From the NCBI GenBank assembly GCA_019116805.1, contig DXAV01000028.1, forward strand, positions 1-40,470: 40,470 nucleotides of DNA, read 5' to 3'. The position numbers and the translations under genes are program-made. Positions 33,894 to 40,470 of this stretch are shown piece by piece (position 1 is the stretch's first letter; every line of letters begins with the position of its first letter). The DNA comes from Candidatus Bacteroides merdavium (GTDB lineage: Bacteria; Bacteroidota; Bacteroidia; Bacteroidales; Bacteroidaceae). The notes below the pieces were generated by a model. That model had not been told where the DNA came from. It saw only the letters and a program-made list of their open reading frames with translations, and did no database searches.

Positions 33894-34231
33894 TCCAATA
33901 ATGGGGCAAACGGAGAGAAGCGTCAGGCGAGAACGGAGTTTTTCAGCTGACGGTTCCTGCCTCAAAGGAAAGGGTGGCATTCGCTTTGCTTTGCCCGGAG
34001 CGGGGGAGGGAGTGGGTAGAATGTTGCGCCGATGCTCCGGTCGCGGGCGGCGTCTGTCGGCAGGCGGGGCTTTTCTACCCCTGTTCACCCGGTAGGGGAA
34101 AGCTTTTCCCTTTAAAGGAGAAAGCCTTTCCCTTTTAAAGGGAAGACCTTTCCCTCAGGGAGAGAAAGCCTTTCCCCGTTTATGAAACAGGGTGAGGAAA
34201 ACGATGTTGCTGATAATCTTGTATATACGGA
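33894..34231. other. Non-coding stretch between ffh terminator and folD promoters
   Basis: No convincing gene. The first 200 bases are GC-rich and open in two frames, but with no family resemblance. The second part is the four-unit 22-base array (34098-34177). Confidence 0.5.
34098..34177. repeat. 22-base-period array, four units
   Basis: Units begin at 34098, 34120, 34142 and 34164, exactly 22 bases apart: GAAAGCTTTTCCC, GAAAGCCTTTCCC, GAAGACCTTTCCC, GAAAGCCTTTCCC. Between cores lies a second dyad, clearest as CCCTTTTAAAGGG (34130-34142). The whole array can fold into several alternative hairpins. Confidence 0.8.
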
Positions 34232-34285
34232 TATGAAAAGACAAACGCAGGCGATGCGCCTTTCCAGGCAGTCATCGTCTGCGTT
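34232..34285 (-). terminator. Terminator after ffh
   Basis: AACGCAGGCGATG (34244-34256) pairs with CATCGTCTGCGTT (34273-34285), 13 pairs with one G-U, and an inner GCCT/AGGC stem. On the minus strand TTGTCTTTTC follows. It lies about 65 bases past the ffh stop. Confidence 0.85.
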
Positions 34286-34350
34286 CGTCGGATGTTCGGT
34301 CGTCCGTCTCCGTACTTTTACGGCGGCGTGACGCTACGAAGCGGTATGTA

Positions 34351-35676
34351 TCATTTCTTCAACTTCGGCATCATCATCTTGCCCATCTTGCTGCCCGTCA
34401 CCATCTTCATCATCTTACGGGTCTGGTCGAACTGCTTCAGCAGGCGGTTCACCTCCTGGATGTTCGTGCCGCTACCCTTGGCGATGCGCTGGCGGCGCGA
34501 GCCATTCAGGATTTCGGGGTTGGTACGCTCCTTCGGTGTCATGGAGTTGATGATGGCTTCGATGCTCTTGAAGGCGTTGTCGTCAATGTCGATGTCCTTG
34601 ATGGCCTTGCCTACACCCGGTATCATGGAGGCCAGCTCCTTCAGGTTACCCATCTTCTTGATTTGCTGGATCTGGCTCATGAAGTCGTTGAAGTCGAACT
34701 GGTTCTTCTGAATCTTCTTCTGCAGGCGTTTGGCTTCTTCCTCGTCGTACTGCTCCTGCGCGCGCTCTACCAGTGACACGATGTCACCCATACCCAGGAT
34801 ACGGTCGGCCATACGGCTGGGGTGGAACTGGTCGATGGCATCGAGCTTCTCGCCGGTACCCACGAACTTGATGGGCTTGTTCACCACCGAGCGGATGGAG
34901 AGGGCCGCACCACCACGGGTATCACCGTCGAGTTTGGTCAGTACCACGCCGTTGAAGTCCAGGCGGTCGTTGAATTCCTTGGCCGTGTTCACGGCGTCCT
35001 GACCGGTCATGGCATCAACCACGAAGAGGATTTCATTGGGATTGATGGCCTGCTTGATGGCGGCTATCTCGTTCATCATCTCCTCGTCCACGGCCAGACG
35101 ACCGGCGGTATCGACGATAACGAGGTCGTAACCTTTGGCTTTGGCTTCCTGGATAGCGTTCTGGGCAATCTTCACAGGGTCTTTGCTGTCCGGCTCGCAG
35201 TACATGGGCACTTCAATCTGTTCGGCCAGCACGCGCAGCTGTTCGATGGCGGCGGGACGATAGACGTCGCAGGCCACGAGCAGCGGCTTGCGGTTCTTCT
35301 TTGTCTTGAGCATGCGGGCCAACTTGCCGGAGAAGGTCGTCTTACCCGAACCTTGCAGACCCGACATCAAGATGACCGACGGCCTGCCGCTCAGGTCGAT
35401 TTCGGAGGTTTCACCACCCATCAGCTGGGTCAGCTCGTCGTGGACAATCTTCACCATCAGCTGGCTGGGCTTGACGGCGGTGAGCACGTTCTGTCCTATG
35501 GCCTTGGCCTTGACGGTATCGGTAAAGTTTTTGGCCACCTTGTAGTTGACGTCGGCGTCGAGCAGGGCTTTGCGCACGTCTTTCAGGGTTTCGGCCACGT
35601 TGATTTCGGTGATTTTGCCTTCACCTTTCAATATCTTGAACGACCGTTCGAGCCGTTCGCTTAAGTTATCGAACAT
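34351..35676 (-). CDS. ffh: Signal recognition particle protein Ffh
   Basis: Ffh binds 4.5S RNA and signal sequences on the ribosome and delivers membrane proteins to FtsY. The 441-residue GTPase has the N domain (1-85), the G domain with GLQGSGKTTF (P loop), DVYRPAA, DTAGR and TKLDGD, and a methionine-rich M domain from about 320 with RRQRIAKGSGT, the RNA-binding signature. The tail is Met/Lys rich (KMGKMMMPKLKK). It starts 48 bases after rho and ends at a strong hairpin. I see no 4.5S RNA gene in the window. Confidence 0.97.
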   Translation of the reverse strand: MFDNLSERLERSFKILKGEGKITEINVAETLKDVRKALLDADVNYKVAKNFTDTVKAKAIGQNVLTAVKPSQLMVKIVHDELTQLMGGETSEIDLSGRPSVILMSGLQGSGKTTFSGKLARMLKTKKNRKPLLVACDVYRPAAIEQLRVLAEQIEVPMYCEPDSKDPVKIAQNAIQEAKAKGYDLVIVDTAGRLAVDEEMMNEIAAIKQAINPNEILFVVDAMTGQDAVNTAKEFNDRLDFNGVVLTKLDGDTRGGAALSIRSVVNKPIKFVGTGEKLDAIDQFHPSRMADRILGMGDIVSLVERAQEQYDEEEAKRLQKKIQKNQFDFNDFMSQIQQIKKMGNLKELASMIPGVGKAIKDIDIDDNAFKSIEAIINSMTPKERTNPEILNGSRRQRIAKGSGTNIQEVNRLLKQFDQTRKMMKMVTGSKMGKMMMPKLKK

Positions 35677-35724
35677 ATGGTATTATCAATTTATCTATGG
35701 TTCATTGTAAAAGGTTCATTATTC

Positions 35725-37710
35725 TCAACTGTTCATGCTCATGAGGAACTCGTCGTTGTCTTTGGTCTTTTCCAGACGGTCCTTCACGAAGTCCATGGCC
35801 TCAAGGGCGTTCATGTCGGCCAGGTACTTACGCAGAATCCACATGCGGTCCAACGTCTGCTTGTCTTGCAGCAAGTCGTCGCGGCGTGTGCTCGAAGCGA
35901 CGATGTTGACGGCAGGGAAGATACGCTTGTTGGCCAGGTTGCGGTCGAGCTGGAGCTCCATGTTACCTGTACCCTTGAATTCCTCGAAAATCACTTCGTC
36001 CATCTTGGAGCCGGTGTCGATCAGAGCCGTAGCCAAGATGGTGAGCGAACCGCCGCCTTCGATGTTGCGGGCGGCACCAAAGAAACGTTTGGGCTTGTGA
36101 AGCGCGTTGGCATCCACACCACCTGACAATACCTTGCCTGATGCGGGCGAAACGGTGTTGTAGGCGCGGGCCAGACGGGTGATGGAGTCGAGGAAGATGA
36201 CAACGTCGTGACCGCATTCCACCATGCGTTTGGCTTTCTCCAGCACGATGCCGGCAATCTTCACGTGGCGCTCGGCCGGTTCGTCGAAGGTCGAAGCGAT
36301 GACTTCGGCGTTGACGGTGCGGGCCATGTCGGTCACTTCTTCAGGGCGTTCGTCGATAAGCAGCATAATCATATATACCTCGGGGTGGTTGGCTGCGATG
36401 GCGTTGGCAATGTCCTTCATCAGGATGGTCTTACCGGTTTTGGGTTGTGCCACGATGAGGGCGCGCTGGCCTTTACCGATGGGAGCGAAGAGGTCCACTA
36501 CGCGAGCCGAGAGCGAGTCGCTGTATCCGCCTTTGCAAAGCTTGAACTTTTCGTCGGGGAAGAGCGGTGTGAGGTGCTCGAAGGGTACGCGGTCGCGGAT
36601 GAAAGCCGGGTCGCGGCCGTTGATTTTGGATACCTTCACCAGCGGGAAGTATTTTTCTCCTTCCTTGGGCGGGCGGATGACACCGTCCACCACGTCGCCT
36701 GTCTTCAGGCCGAAGAGCTTGATTTGCGATTGCGATACATAGATGTCATCAGGTGAGGAGAGGTAGTTGTAGTCCGACGAGCGGAGGAATCCGTAGCCGT
36801 CGGGCATGATTTCCAGTACGCCGGTTCCGCTCAGAATGTCGTCGAAGTCGTAGGCCTTTTCGCGTTCAGCCGGCTTGTTCTCGGGTTGCGGCTGGGCGTT
36901 GTTGGCCGGGTTATAGGGCTGGATGGCACGCTGTTGCGGTACGGGTTGGCGTTGCTGTTGGTTATTGTTTTTGTTTTCAGCATTATTGTCGCGGCGGATG
37001 CGCTGGCGTTGCTGAGCTTGTTTTTGTTGGGTGGGTGCGGGTGTGGGAGTTGGTGCTTCCACGCGAGTCGCTTCAAACTTGCCGATCAGTTCAGAGGGAA
37101 GTTCTACCTTCTCAGTCGGAAGGTCTTCAATGGGAATGAAGTCGTTCTCTGCACTGATGGGAAGTGATATTTCTTCTTGAGCTTCGGGTGCTTCAGTCTT
37201 AGCGGGCTTTCCTTCTTCTGTCGCAGTTGTTGGAGAAGCGGTTTCTGCTTTCTTGTCTGTTTCTGTTTCGGGTGTAGCTTCCTTCTGCTTTTTCCCTTCG
37301 GCCTTGGTCTTGCGTGGACGTCCCGGCTTGCGTTTGGCTGCTTCAGTCTTTTCTTCCGTAACTGTGTTTTCTGTGTTCGGCTGGGCCGGAGCGGCAACGT
37401 TTTTCTCGATAGTGGGAGTTTCGTTCGGATTGGGTTTGCTCAGTTCGCCGTTCTTGTCGGCTGAGAACACCTTGTCAACCGCTTCCTTCTTGACGGTTAC
37501 GCGCGACCTCTTCTGGCGTTCATTCTTTCGTTCTTCTTTTTGTTTCTCGGCGGCAACTTTCTTGGTTGCACCTACAATGGCTTGTTCATCAAGAATCTTA
37601 TAAACCAGTTCTTCTTTTTTGAGTGACTCGGTCTTTTTGATACCTAATTCTTGCGCAATACTTTGAAGTTCCGACAAACTTTTGTCGTTCAGTTGAATAA
37701 TATTGTACAT
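35725..37710 (-). CDS. rho: Transcription termination factor Rho with long disordered insertion
   Basis: Rho is the hexameric RNA helicase that ends many transcripts. At 661 residues it is about 240 longer than E. coli Rho. Rho_N (about 1-45) is followed by a low-complexity insertion (about 46-285) rich in Lys, Glu, Pro, Gln and Asn, including the AT-hook-like KRKPGRPRK (126-134) and a Gln/Asn tract (about 227-262). The cold-shock RNA-binding domain (about 293-365, with GYGFLR) and ATPase core are normal: AQPKTGKT (421-428), [12 protein letters not shown] (450-461). Such insertions are known in Bacteroides Rho, where one has been reported to drive phase separation. It precedes ffh by 48 bases. 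Confidence 0.96.
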   Translation of the reverse strand: MYNIIQLNDKSLSELQSIAQELGIKKTESLKKEELVYKILDEQAIVGATKKVAAEKQKEERKNERQKRSRVTVKKEAVDKVFSADKNGELSKPNPNETPTIEKNVAAPAQPNTENTVTEEKTEAAKRKPGRPRKTKAEGKKQKEATPETETDKKAETASPTTATEEGKPAKTEAPEAQEEISLPISAENDFIPIEDLPTEKVELPSELIGKFEATRVEAPTPTPAPTQQKQAQQRQRIRRDNNAENKNNNQQQRQPVPQQRAIQPYNPANNAQPQPENKPAEREKAYDFDDILSGTGVLEIMPDGYGFLRSSDYNYLSSPDDIYVSQSQIKLFGLKTGDVVDGVIRPPKEGEKYFPLVKVSKINGRDPAFIRDRVPFEHLTPLFPDEKFKLCKGGYSDSLSARVVDLFAPIGKGQRALIVAQPKTGKTILMKDIANAIAANHPEVYMIMLLIDERPEEVTDMARTVNAEVIASTFDEPAERHVKIAGIVLEKAKRMVECGHDVVIFLDSITRLARAYNTVSPASGKVLSGGVDANALHKPKRFFGAARNIEGGGSLTILATALIDTGSKMDEVIFEEFKGTGNMELQLDRNLANKRIFPAVNIVASSTRRDDLLQDKQTLDRMWILRKYLADMNALEAMDFVKDRLEKTKDNDEFLMSMNS

Positions 37711-37849
37711 ATATACGTGTATGAATTATATTGTATAGGAGGGGGTAGCTTACTTAAAGCAGCCGTTGCCGACAATTAAGCTGAACCACCTTTTATTGAA
37801 ATCTATATTTAAATAGGGATAAATTGTCTATTGACGTTTTTCAACGGCG

Positions 37850-37857
37850 CAAAGATA
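37850..37857 (-). promoter_or_regulatory. -7 box of rho
   Basis: TATCTTTG on the minus strand about 140 bases before the rho start, implying a long 5' leader, which would suit autoregulation by Rho. The nearest TTTG upstream is 25 bases away. Confidence 0.5.
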
Positions 37858-37913
37858 GGAAAATATTTTGGGCTTTCATATACAAATATCCTGTTTTTTT
37901 AAGCAGAATATCC

Positions 37914-37921
37914 TATCTTTG
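37914..37921 (+). promoter_or_regulatory. -7 box of the flavodoxin/ferredoxin gene
   Basis: TATCTTTG on the plus strand, 21 bases before the ATG at 37943. It decides the start: an upstream TTG at 37868 would lie outside the transcript. Confidence 0.6.
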
Positions 37922-37942
37922 TTTCGTAATAAACGTTTAGTT

Positions 37943-38776
37943 ATGACTATTACTGAAATTAATCTGATTACATTCTCGCCTACCTGTACTTCCAAACAAA
38001 TTGGTGAGGCGATTGTTCGCGGTACGGGTATTACCGGAGTGAATTTTGTAGATTTGACCTTGCAGACGACTGAGCAAAAGGAGTTTAGTTCCGATGCTCT
38101 GGCGGTGATAACGGTACCTGTATATGGCGGCCATGTGGCTCCTCTGGCTTTGGAGCGGATGAAAGACCTCCGTGCCGACGGTACGCCGGTCGTGATAGTT
38201 GTGGTTTATGGCAACCGTGCCTACGAGAAGGCTTTGACGGAGTTGGACGCTTTTGTTAGCGGGTTAGGTTTCAAGGTAATTGCCGGCGGTACGTTTGTGG
38301 GTGAGCATTCATACAGCAGCGACCGTTATCCCATTGCGGCCGGCCGTCCCGATGACGACGACCTGAAGTTTGCCGAAGAGTTTGGTGCCAAGGTACGCAC
38401 CAAGTTGGAGAATGCCGCCGATGCGGAGCATCTGTATGGCGTGGACGTGCAGAAGATTCAGCGGCCGAAGCAGCCTTTCCTTCCCCTGCTCCGTTTCCTG
38501 CGTCGGGTGATAAAGTTGCGTAAGAACGGTGTGCCCATGCCTCGTACGCCTCAGGTGGACGAGAATCTCTGTACACATTGCGGCCTGTGCGTGAAGCGTT
38601 GTCCTGCAGGTGCCATTGTGAAAGGGGAGGAGTGCGTGACGAATGCCGAGAAATGTATCCGTTGTTGTGCCTGCCTGAAGGGGTGCCCTCAGAAGGCACG
38701 CACGTTCGATACCCCTTTCGCCGCTTTGTTGCATGATTGCTTCCAGCGCCCGAAGGAAAATCGCATTATTCTTTGA
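37943..38776 (+). CDS. Flavodoxin-like protein with two [4Fe-4S] ferredoxin motifs (EFR1 type)
   Basis: A 277-residue electron carrier of unknown partner. The first 160 residues have a flavodoxin-like pattern ([19 protein letters not shown] for the phosphate loop, [29 protein letters not shown]). The C-terminal part contains two 4Fe-4S sites, [12 protein letters not shown] and [12 protein letters not shown], so it could shuttle electrons between FMN and iron-sulfur centres, as in EFR1-family proteins of anaerobes. I start it at 37943 because the promoter lies just upstream. Its last 11 bases overlap the end of convergent tilS. Confidence 0.85.
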   Translation: MTITEINLITFSPTCTSKQIGEAIVRGTGITGVNFVDLTLQTTEQKEFSSDALAVITVPVYGGHVAPLALERMKDLRADGTPVVIVVVYGNRAYEKALTELDAFVSGLGFKVIAGGTFVGEHSYSSDRYPIAAGRPDDDDLKFAEEFGAKVRTKLENAADAEHLYGVDVQKIQRPKQPFLPLLRFLRRVIKLRKNGVPMPRTPQVDENLCTHCGLCVKRCPAGAIVKGEECVTNAEKCIRCCACLKGCPQKARTFDTPFAALLHDCFQRPKENRIIL

Positions 38777-40043
38777 CCATACGGACGAGCGTCACTTTGC
38801 GTGTGTGTTCGTCCACCCGAAAGCGGTTGTCTGTCCGTTCGCCTACCAGCCAGGCGATGTCTTCGCCGCAACACAACACCCATTGGCGTTGTTTTTGCAG
38901 GAGGGAGAATTTGCGGTCGGTCAGATAATCGCTTATTTTTTTGCGCCCTTTCATGCCGAAGGGCACAAACGTGTCGCCCGTCTGCCACAGGCGCAGGGTC
39001 AGTGCGTGGTGCAGCTTGGCGGTGTCGAAACAGGCGGTCAGTCGGTCGCGGGGGATGACGAAGTCGGGCGTCAGCTCCACTTCCGTCATTTCCAGTCGGG
39101 GCGGGCGGCTCATGGCCTGCTTGTCTTGCATCAGCAACAGGTCGCGGTCCTTCACCACCAGCCAGCCTTCCGATTCGAAGGCCTTGCCTGCCTGCCTGTC
39201 GAGCGAGCGGAAGATGTCGTCCGTCTGCGCTTCGTTGAAGCCCAGCGGGTGGAGAATTTCATGGAGCAGTGCCTGCGGCTCCGCTTCCTTCAGTAGGGCG
39301 GCTATGCGGATGCCTTCGGGGCAGAGTACCCTTTCCTTGGCTTCGGCTATACTTATATTATATAAGGTGGCGGCTTCGTCCAGATGGGCGGCTGTGCGGA
39401 GGATGCTCCGTCGGACGGACGGGTTGATTTCCTGCATCAGGGGCAGGAGGTTCAGGCGTATCTTGTTGCGCGTGTATTCGTCCTGCAGGTTGGTGCTGTC
39501 GGTGACGTATGTCTGGCCTTGGCGGTCGAGGTAGTGTAGGATGTCATCGCGCGTGAGGCAGAGCAGGGGGCGGACGATGCGGGCGTTGCGTGGGCGGATG
39601 CCTCGCAAACCATTGATGCCCGTGCCCCGCATCAGGTTGAGCAGGAAGGTCTCCACGCTGTCGTCGGCATGGTGGGCCACGGCTACGGCGTCGGCTTCCA
39701 GCTCCTGACGGAGGGTTTCGAACCATTGGTAGCGCAGCTCGCGCGCGGCCATTTCGATGGAGATGTGCCGGTTGGCGGCGTGTTGGGTGGTGTCGAAGTG
39801 GACAACGTGCAGGGCGACGTGCCGCTCCTCGCACAGGTGGCGGACGAACTGTTCGTCGCGGTCGGACTCCTCGCCGCGCAAGTGGAAGTTGCAATGTGCC
39901 GCCTCGCACGCATAGCCCAGCTCCGTCAGCAGGAGCAGGAGGGCTACGGAGTCGGCACCGCCGCTCAGGGCCACGATGACTTTGCCGCCTGCTTCCAGCA
40001 GACGTTCTTGGGCAATGTATTGGGCAACTTTCTTCTTTTCCAT
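38766..40043 (-). CDS. tilS: tRNA(Ile)-lysidine synthetase
   Basis: TilS converts C34 of the CAU tRNA-Ile to lysidine so that it reads AUA. The 425-residue protein has the PP-loop SGGADS (27-32), then [15 protein letters not shown], the HHADD motif for tRNA and ATP binding, [14 protein letters not shown], and a C-terminal TilS domain ending with [13 protein letters not shown]. The frame is open to an ATG at 40091, but a full consensus promoter at 40049-40079 lies between; the ATG at 40043 is the only start codon before SGGADS downstream of it. The -7 box ends 5 bases before that ATG, so the mRNA is probably leaderless. Confidence 0.95.
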   Translation of the reverse strand: MEKKKVAQYIAQERLLEAGGKVIVALSGGADSVALLLLLTELGYACEAAHCNFHLRGEESDRDEQFVRHLCEERHVALHVVHFDTTQHAANRHISIEMAARELRYQWFETLRQELEADAVAVAHHADDSVETFLLNLMRGTGINGLRGIRPRNARIVRPLLCLTRDDILHYLDRQGQTYVTDSTNLQDEYTRNKIRLNLLPLMQEINPSVRRSILRTAAHLDEAATLYNISIAEAKERVLCPEGIRIAALLKEAEPQALLHEILHPLGFNEAQTDDIFRSLDRQAGKAFESEGWLVVKDRDLLLMQDKQAMSRPPRLEMTEVELTPDFVIPRDRLTACFDTAKLHHALTLRLWQTGDTFVPFGMKGRKKISDYLTDRKFSLLQKQRQWVLCCGEDIAWLVGERTDNRFRVDEHTRKVTLVRMVKE

Positions 40044-40048
40044 ACCTG

Positions 40049-40079
40049 CAAAGGTAGTATAAACCGAGAGAAATACAAA
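40049..40079 (-). promoter_or_regulatory. Promoter of tilS, touching the start codon
   Basis: On the minus strand TTTG (40076-40079), a 19-base spacer, TACCTTTG (40049-40056), full consensus. Only CAGGT separates it from ATG, placing the transcription start within about two bases of the start codon. Confidence 0.8.
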
Positions 40080-40153
40080 AGACGAAAACAACGTTTTCGG
40101 GCTTTTTTATTTCCGAGGTGCCGTTGTATTATTAGCGGGTCAGTATTCCTTCG

Positions 40154-40213
40154 GAAAGCACTGCTTTGCAACCTTTAAAGCATTGCTTTCTCCCTTTGAA
40201 AACATTGCTTTCC
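40154..40213. repeat. 22-base-period array, three units
   Basis: AAAGCACTGCTTT (40155), AAAGCATTGCTTT (40177) and AAAACATTGCTTT (40199), exactly 22 bases apart; the first two are dyads. CCTTTAAAG and CCCTTTGAAA link the cores, much as CCCTTTTAAAGGG does in the array at 34098. A lone similar dyad CGAAAACAACGTTTTCG lies at 40083-40099, out of phase. Confidence 0.75.
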
Positions 40214-40291
40214 GAATTGCGCGTAGCGCGATGCGGACGGGGTTTGCTATCAGTTTCTTATGCCTTGTTATTTAAAAACATTCTAAATTGC

Positions 40292-40322
40292 TTGCGGGTT
40301 GTCGGCATATCTCGTATCTTTG
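40292..40322 (+). promoter_or_regulatory. Promoter of the FeoA-domain gene
   Basis: TTG (40292-40294), a 20-base spacer, TATCTTTG (40315-40322), about 32 bases before the ATG. No obvious Fur box is seen. Confidence 0.65.
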
Positions 40323-40354
40323 CATCCGAATAATCATAGAGAAAGGCAAATACT

Positions 40355-40470
40355 ATGCGTTTATCCGAATTGAATACAGGCGAGAAAGGCGTGATTGTCA
40401 AGGTGATGGGCCACGGAGGTTTCCGCAAGCGCATTGTGGAGATGGGCTTCATCAAGGGCAAGACGGTCGA
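40355..40470 (+). CDS. FeoA-domain ferrous iron transport protein, 5' end only
   Basis: The window ends 38 codons into this gene. MRLSELNTGEKGVIVKVMG and GFRKRIVEMGFIKGKTV match the SH3-like FeoA domain (L..L..G..G.I....G....R...MGF..G..V). In Bacteroides FeoA is commonly fused to the N-terminus of the FeoB iron transporter, so this may be the start of a FeoAB fusion, but the window cannot show it. The ATG at 40355 is downstream of a good promoter. Confidence 0.85.
   Translation, partial: MRLSELNTGEKGVIVKVMGHGGFRKRIVEMGFIKGKTV

Noticed and set aside
33673..33909. A 78-codon minus-strand frame through the folD promoter duplication, with two copies of a 28-residue peptide (QDAVR...).
   Set aside because: The peptide repeat is explained by the 84-base DNA duplication, which happens to be a multiple of three; the frame crosses two promoters and has no protein character.
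33853..34095. An 80-codon plus-strand frame in the GC-rich gap before the 34098 array.
   Set aside because: Arg/Gly-rich, overlaps the promoter repeat, no promoter reading that way; a matching minus-strand frame is equally long.
34098..34177. CRISPR-like repeat array.
   Set aside because: Units are 22 bases from start to start with no variable spacers, repeats are imperfect, and no cas genes are present.
37868..37942. Upstream TTG start for the flavodoxin/ferredoxin gene.
   Set aside because: The -7 box at 37914-37921 would be inside the coding region, and the extension is not protein-like.
40043..40091. Longer tilS start at ATG 40091.
   Set aside because: The consensus promoter lies inside this extension, and the extra residues (hydrophobic MFSSFVFLS) do not belong to TilS.

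Overview
The window looks like chromosomal core sequence from a Bacteroidota bacterium, most likely Bacteroides or a close relative. The signs are: promoters of the TTTG/TTG - 19 or 20 bases - TAnnTTTG type in front of many genes, near-absence of Shine-Dalgarno sequences, DUF4837 and DUF4831 proteins, an LptC/LptE pair of Bacteroidota type, a Rho factor with a long disordered insertion, and a tmRNA whose tag reads GNENYALAA. I see no phage, insertion sequence, CRISPR array or conjugative element.

Layout. 1-4932 (minus): sppA-lpxK-pnp-thiL, closely packed and ended by a hairpin terminator, followed by the 5' half of a tRNA-Phe gene with its own promoter. 5237-12763 (plus): coaX, an outer-membrane barrel protein, a TPR protein, lptC, a CorC-like CBS protein and a parvulin-type periplasmic chaperone, then a terminator. 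12879-19115 (plus): rlmN, then DUF4837 lipoprotein-pdxA-sigma54 activator-lptE-TPR-like protein-secG, ended by a hairpin. 19193-21229 (plus): an MFS transporter and a stand-alone PqqD-like protein, convergent with a DUF4831 protein and a large secreted GH3 glycosidase (minus). 25899-26296: tmRNA. 26335-28720 (minus): a Zn/Cd-type P-type ATPase with a Fur-family regulator directly behind it. 28881-31416: a MATE exporter facing an MFS transporter. 31486-33650 (minus): tRNA-His, capA-like gene and folD. 34351-37710 (minus): rho then ffh. 37943-40470: a flavodoxin/ferredoxin protein, tilS (minus), and the start of a FeoA-domain gene.

Functionally the window is dominated by envelope biogenesis: LpxK makes lipid A, LptC and LptE belong to its export machine, SecG and Ffh serve protein export, SppA clears signal peptides, and the parvulin protein is a periplasmic folding factor. 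The rest is cofactor metabolism (ThiL, CoaX, PdxA, FolD), RNA processing and rescue (RlmN, TilS, tmRNA, Rho), and metal or drug transport.

No dedicated new multi-gene system is evident. The least explained signal is between the genes: four intergenic arrays (5119-5184, 25607-25664, 34098-34177, 40154-40213), each of three or four units with an exact 22-base period (about two helical turns) built on short dyad-symmetric words. Other points worth checking are a tilS promoter whose -7 box nearly touches the start codon (probable leaderless mRNA), an approximately 84-base tandem duplication that copies the folD promoter, a perfect dyad in the P-type ATPase promoter beside a cysteine-rich Fur-family regulator, and a purine nucleoside phosphorylase with Asp at the usual base-specificity Asn.
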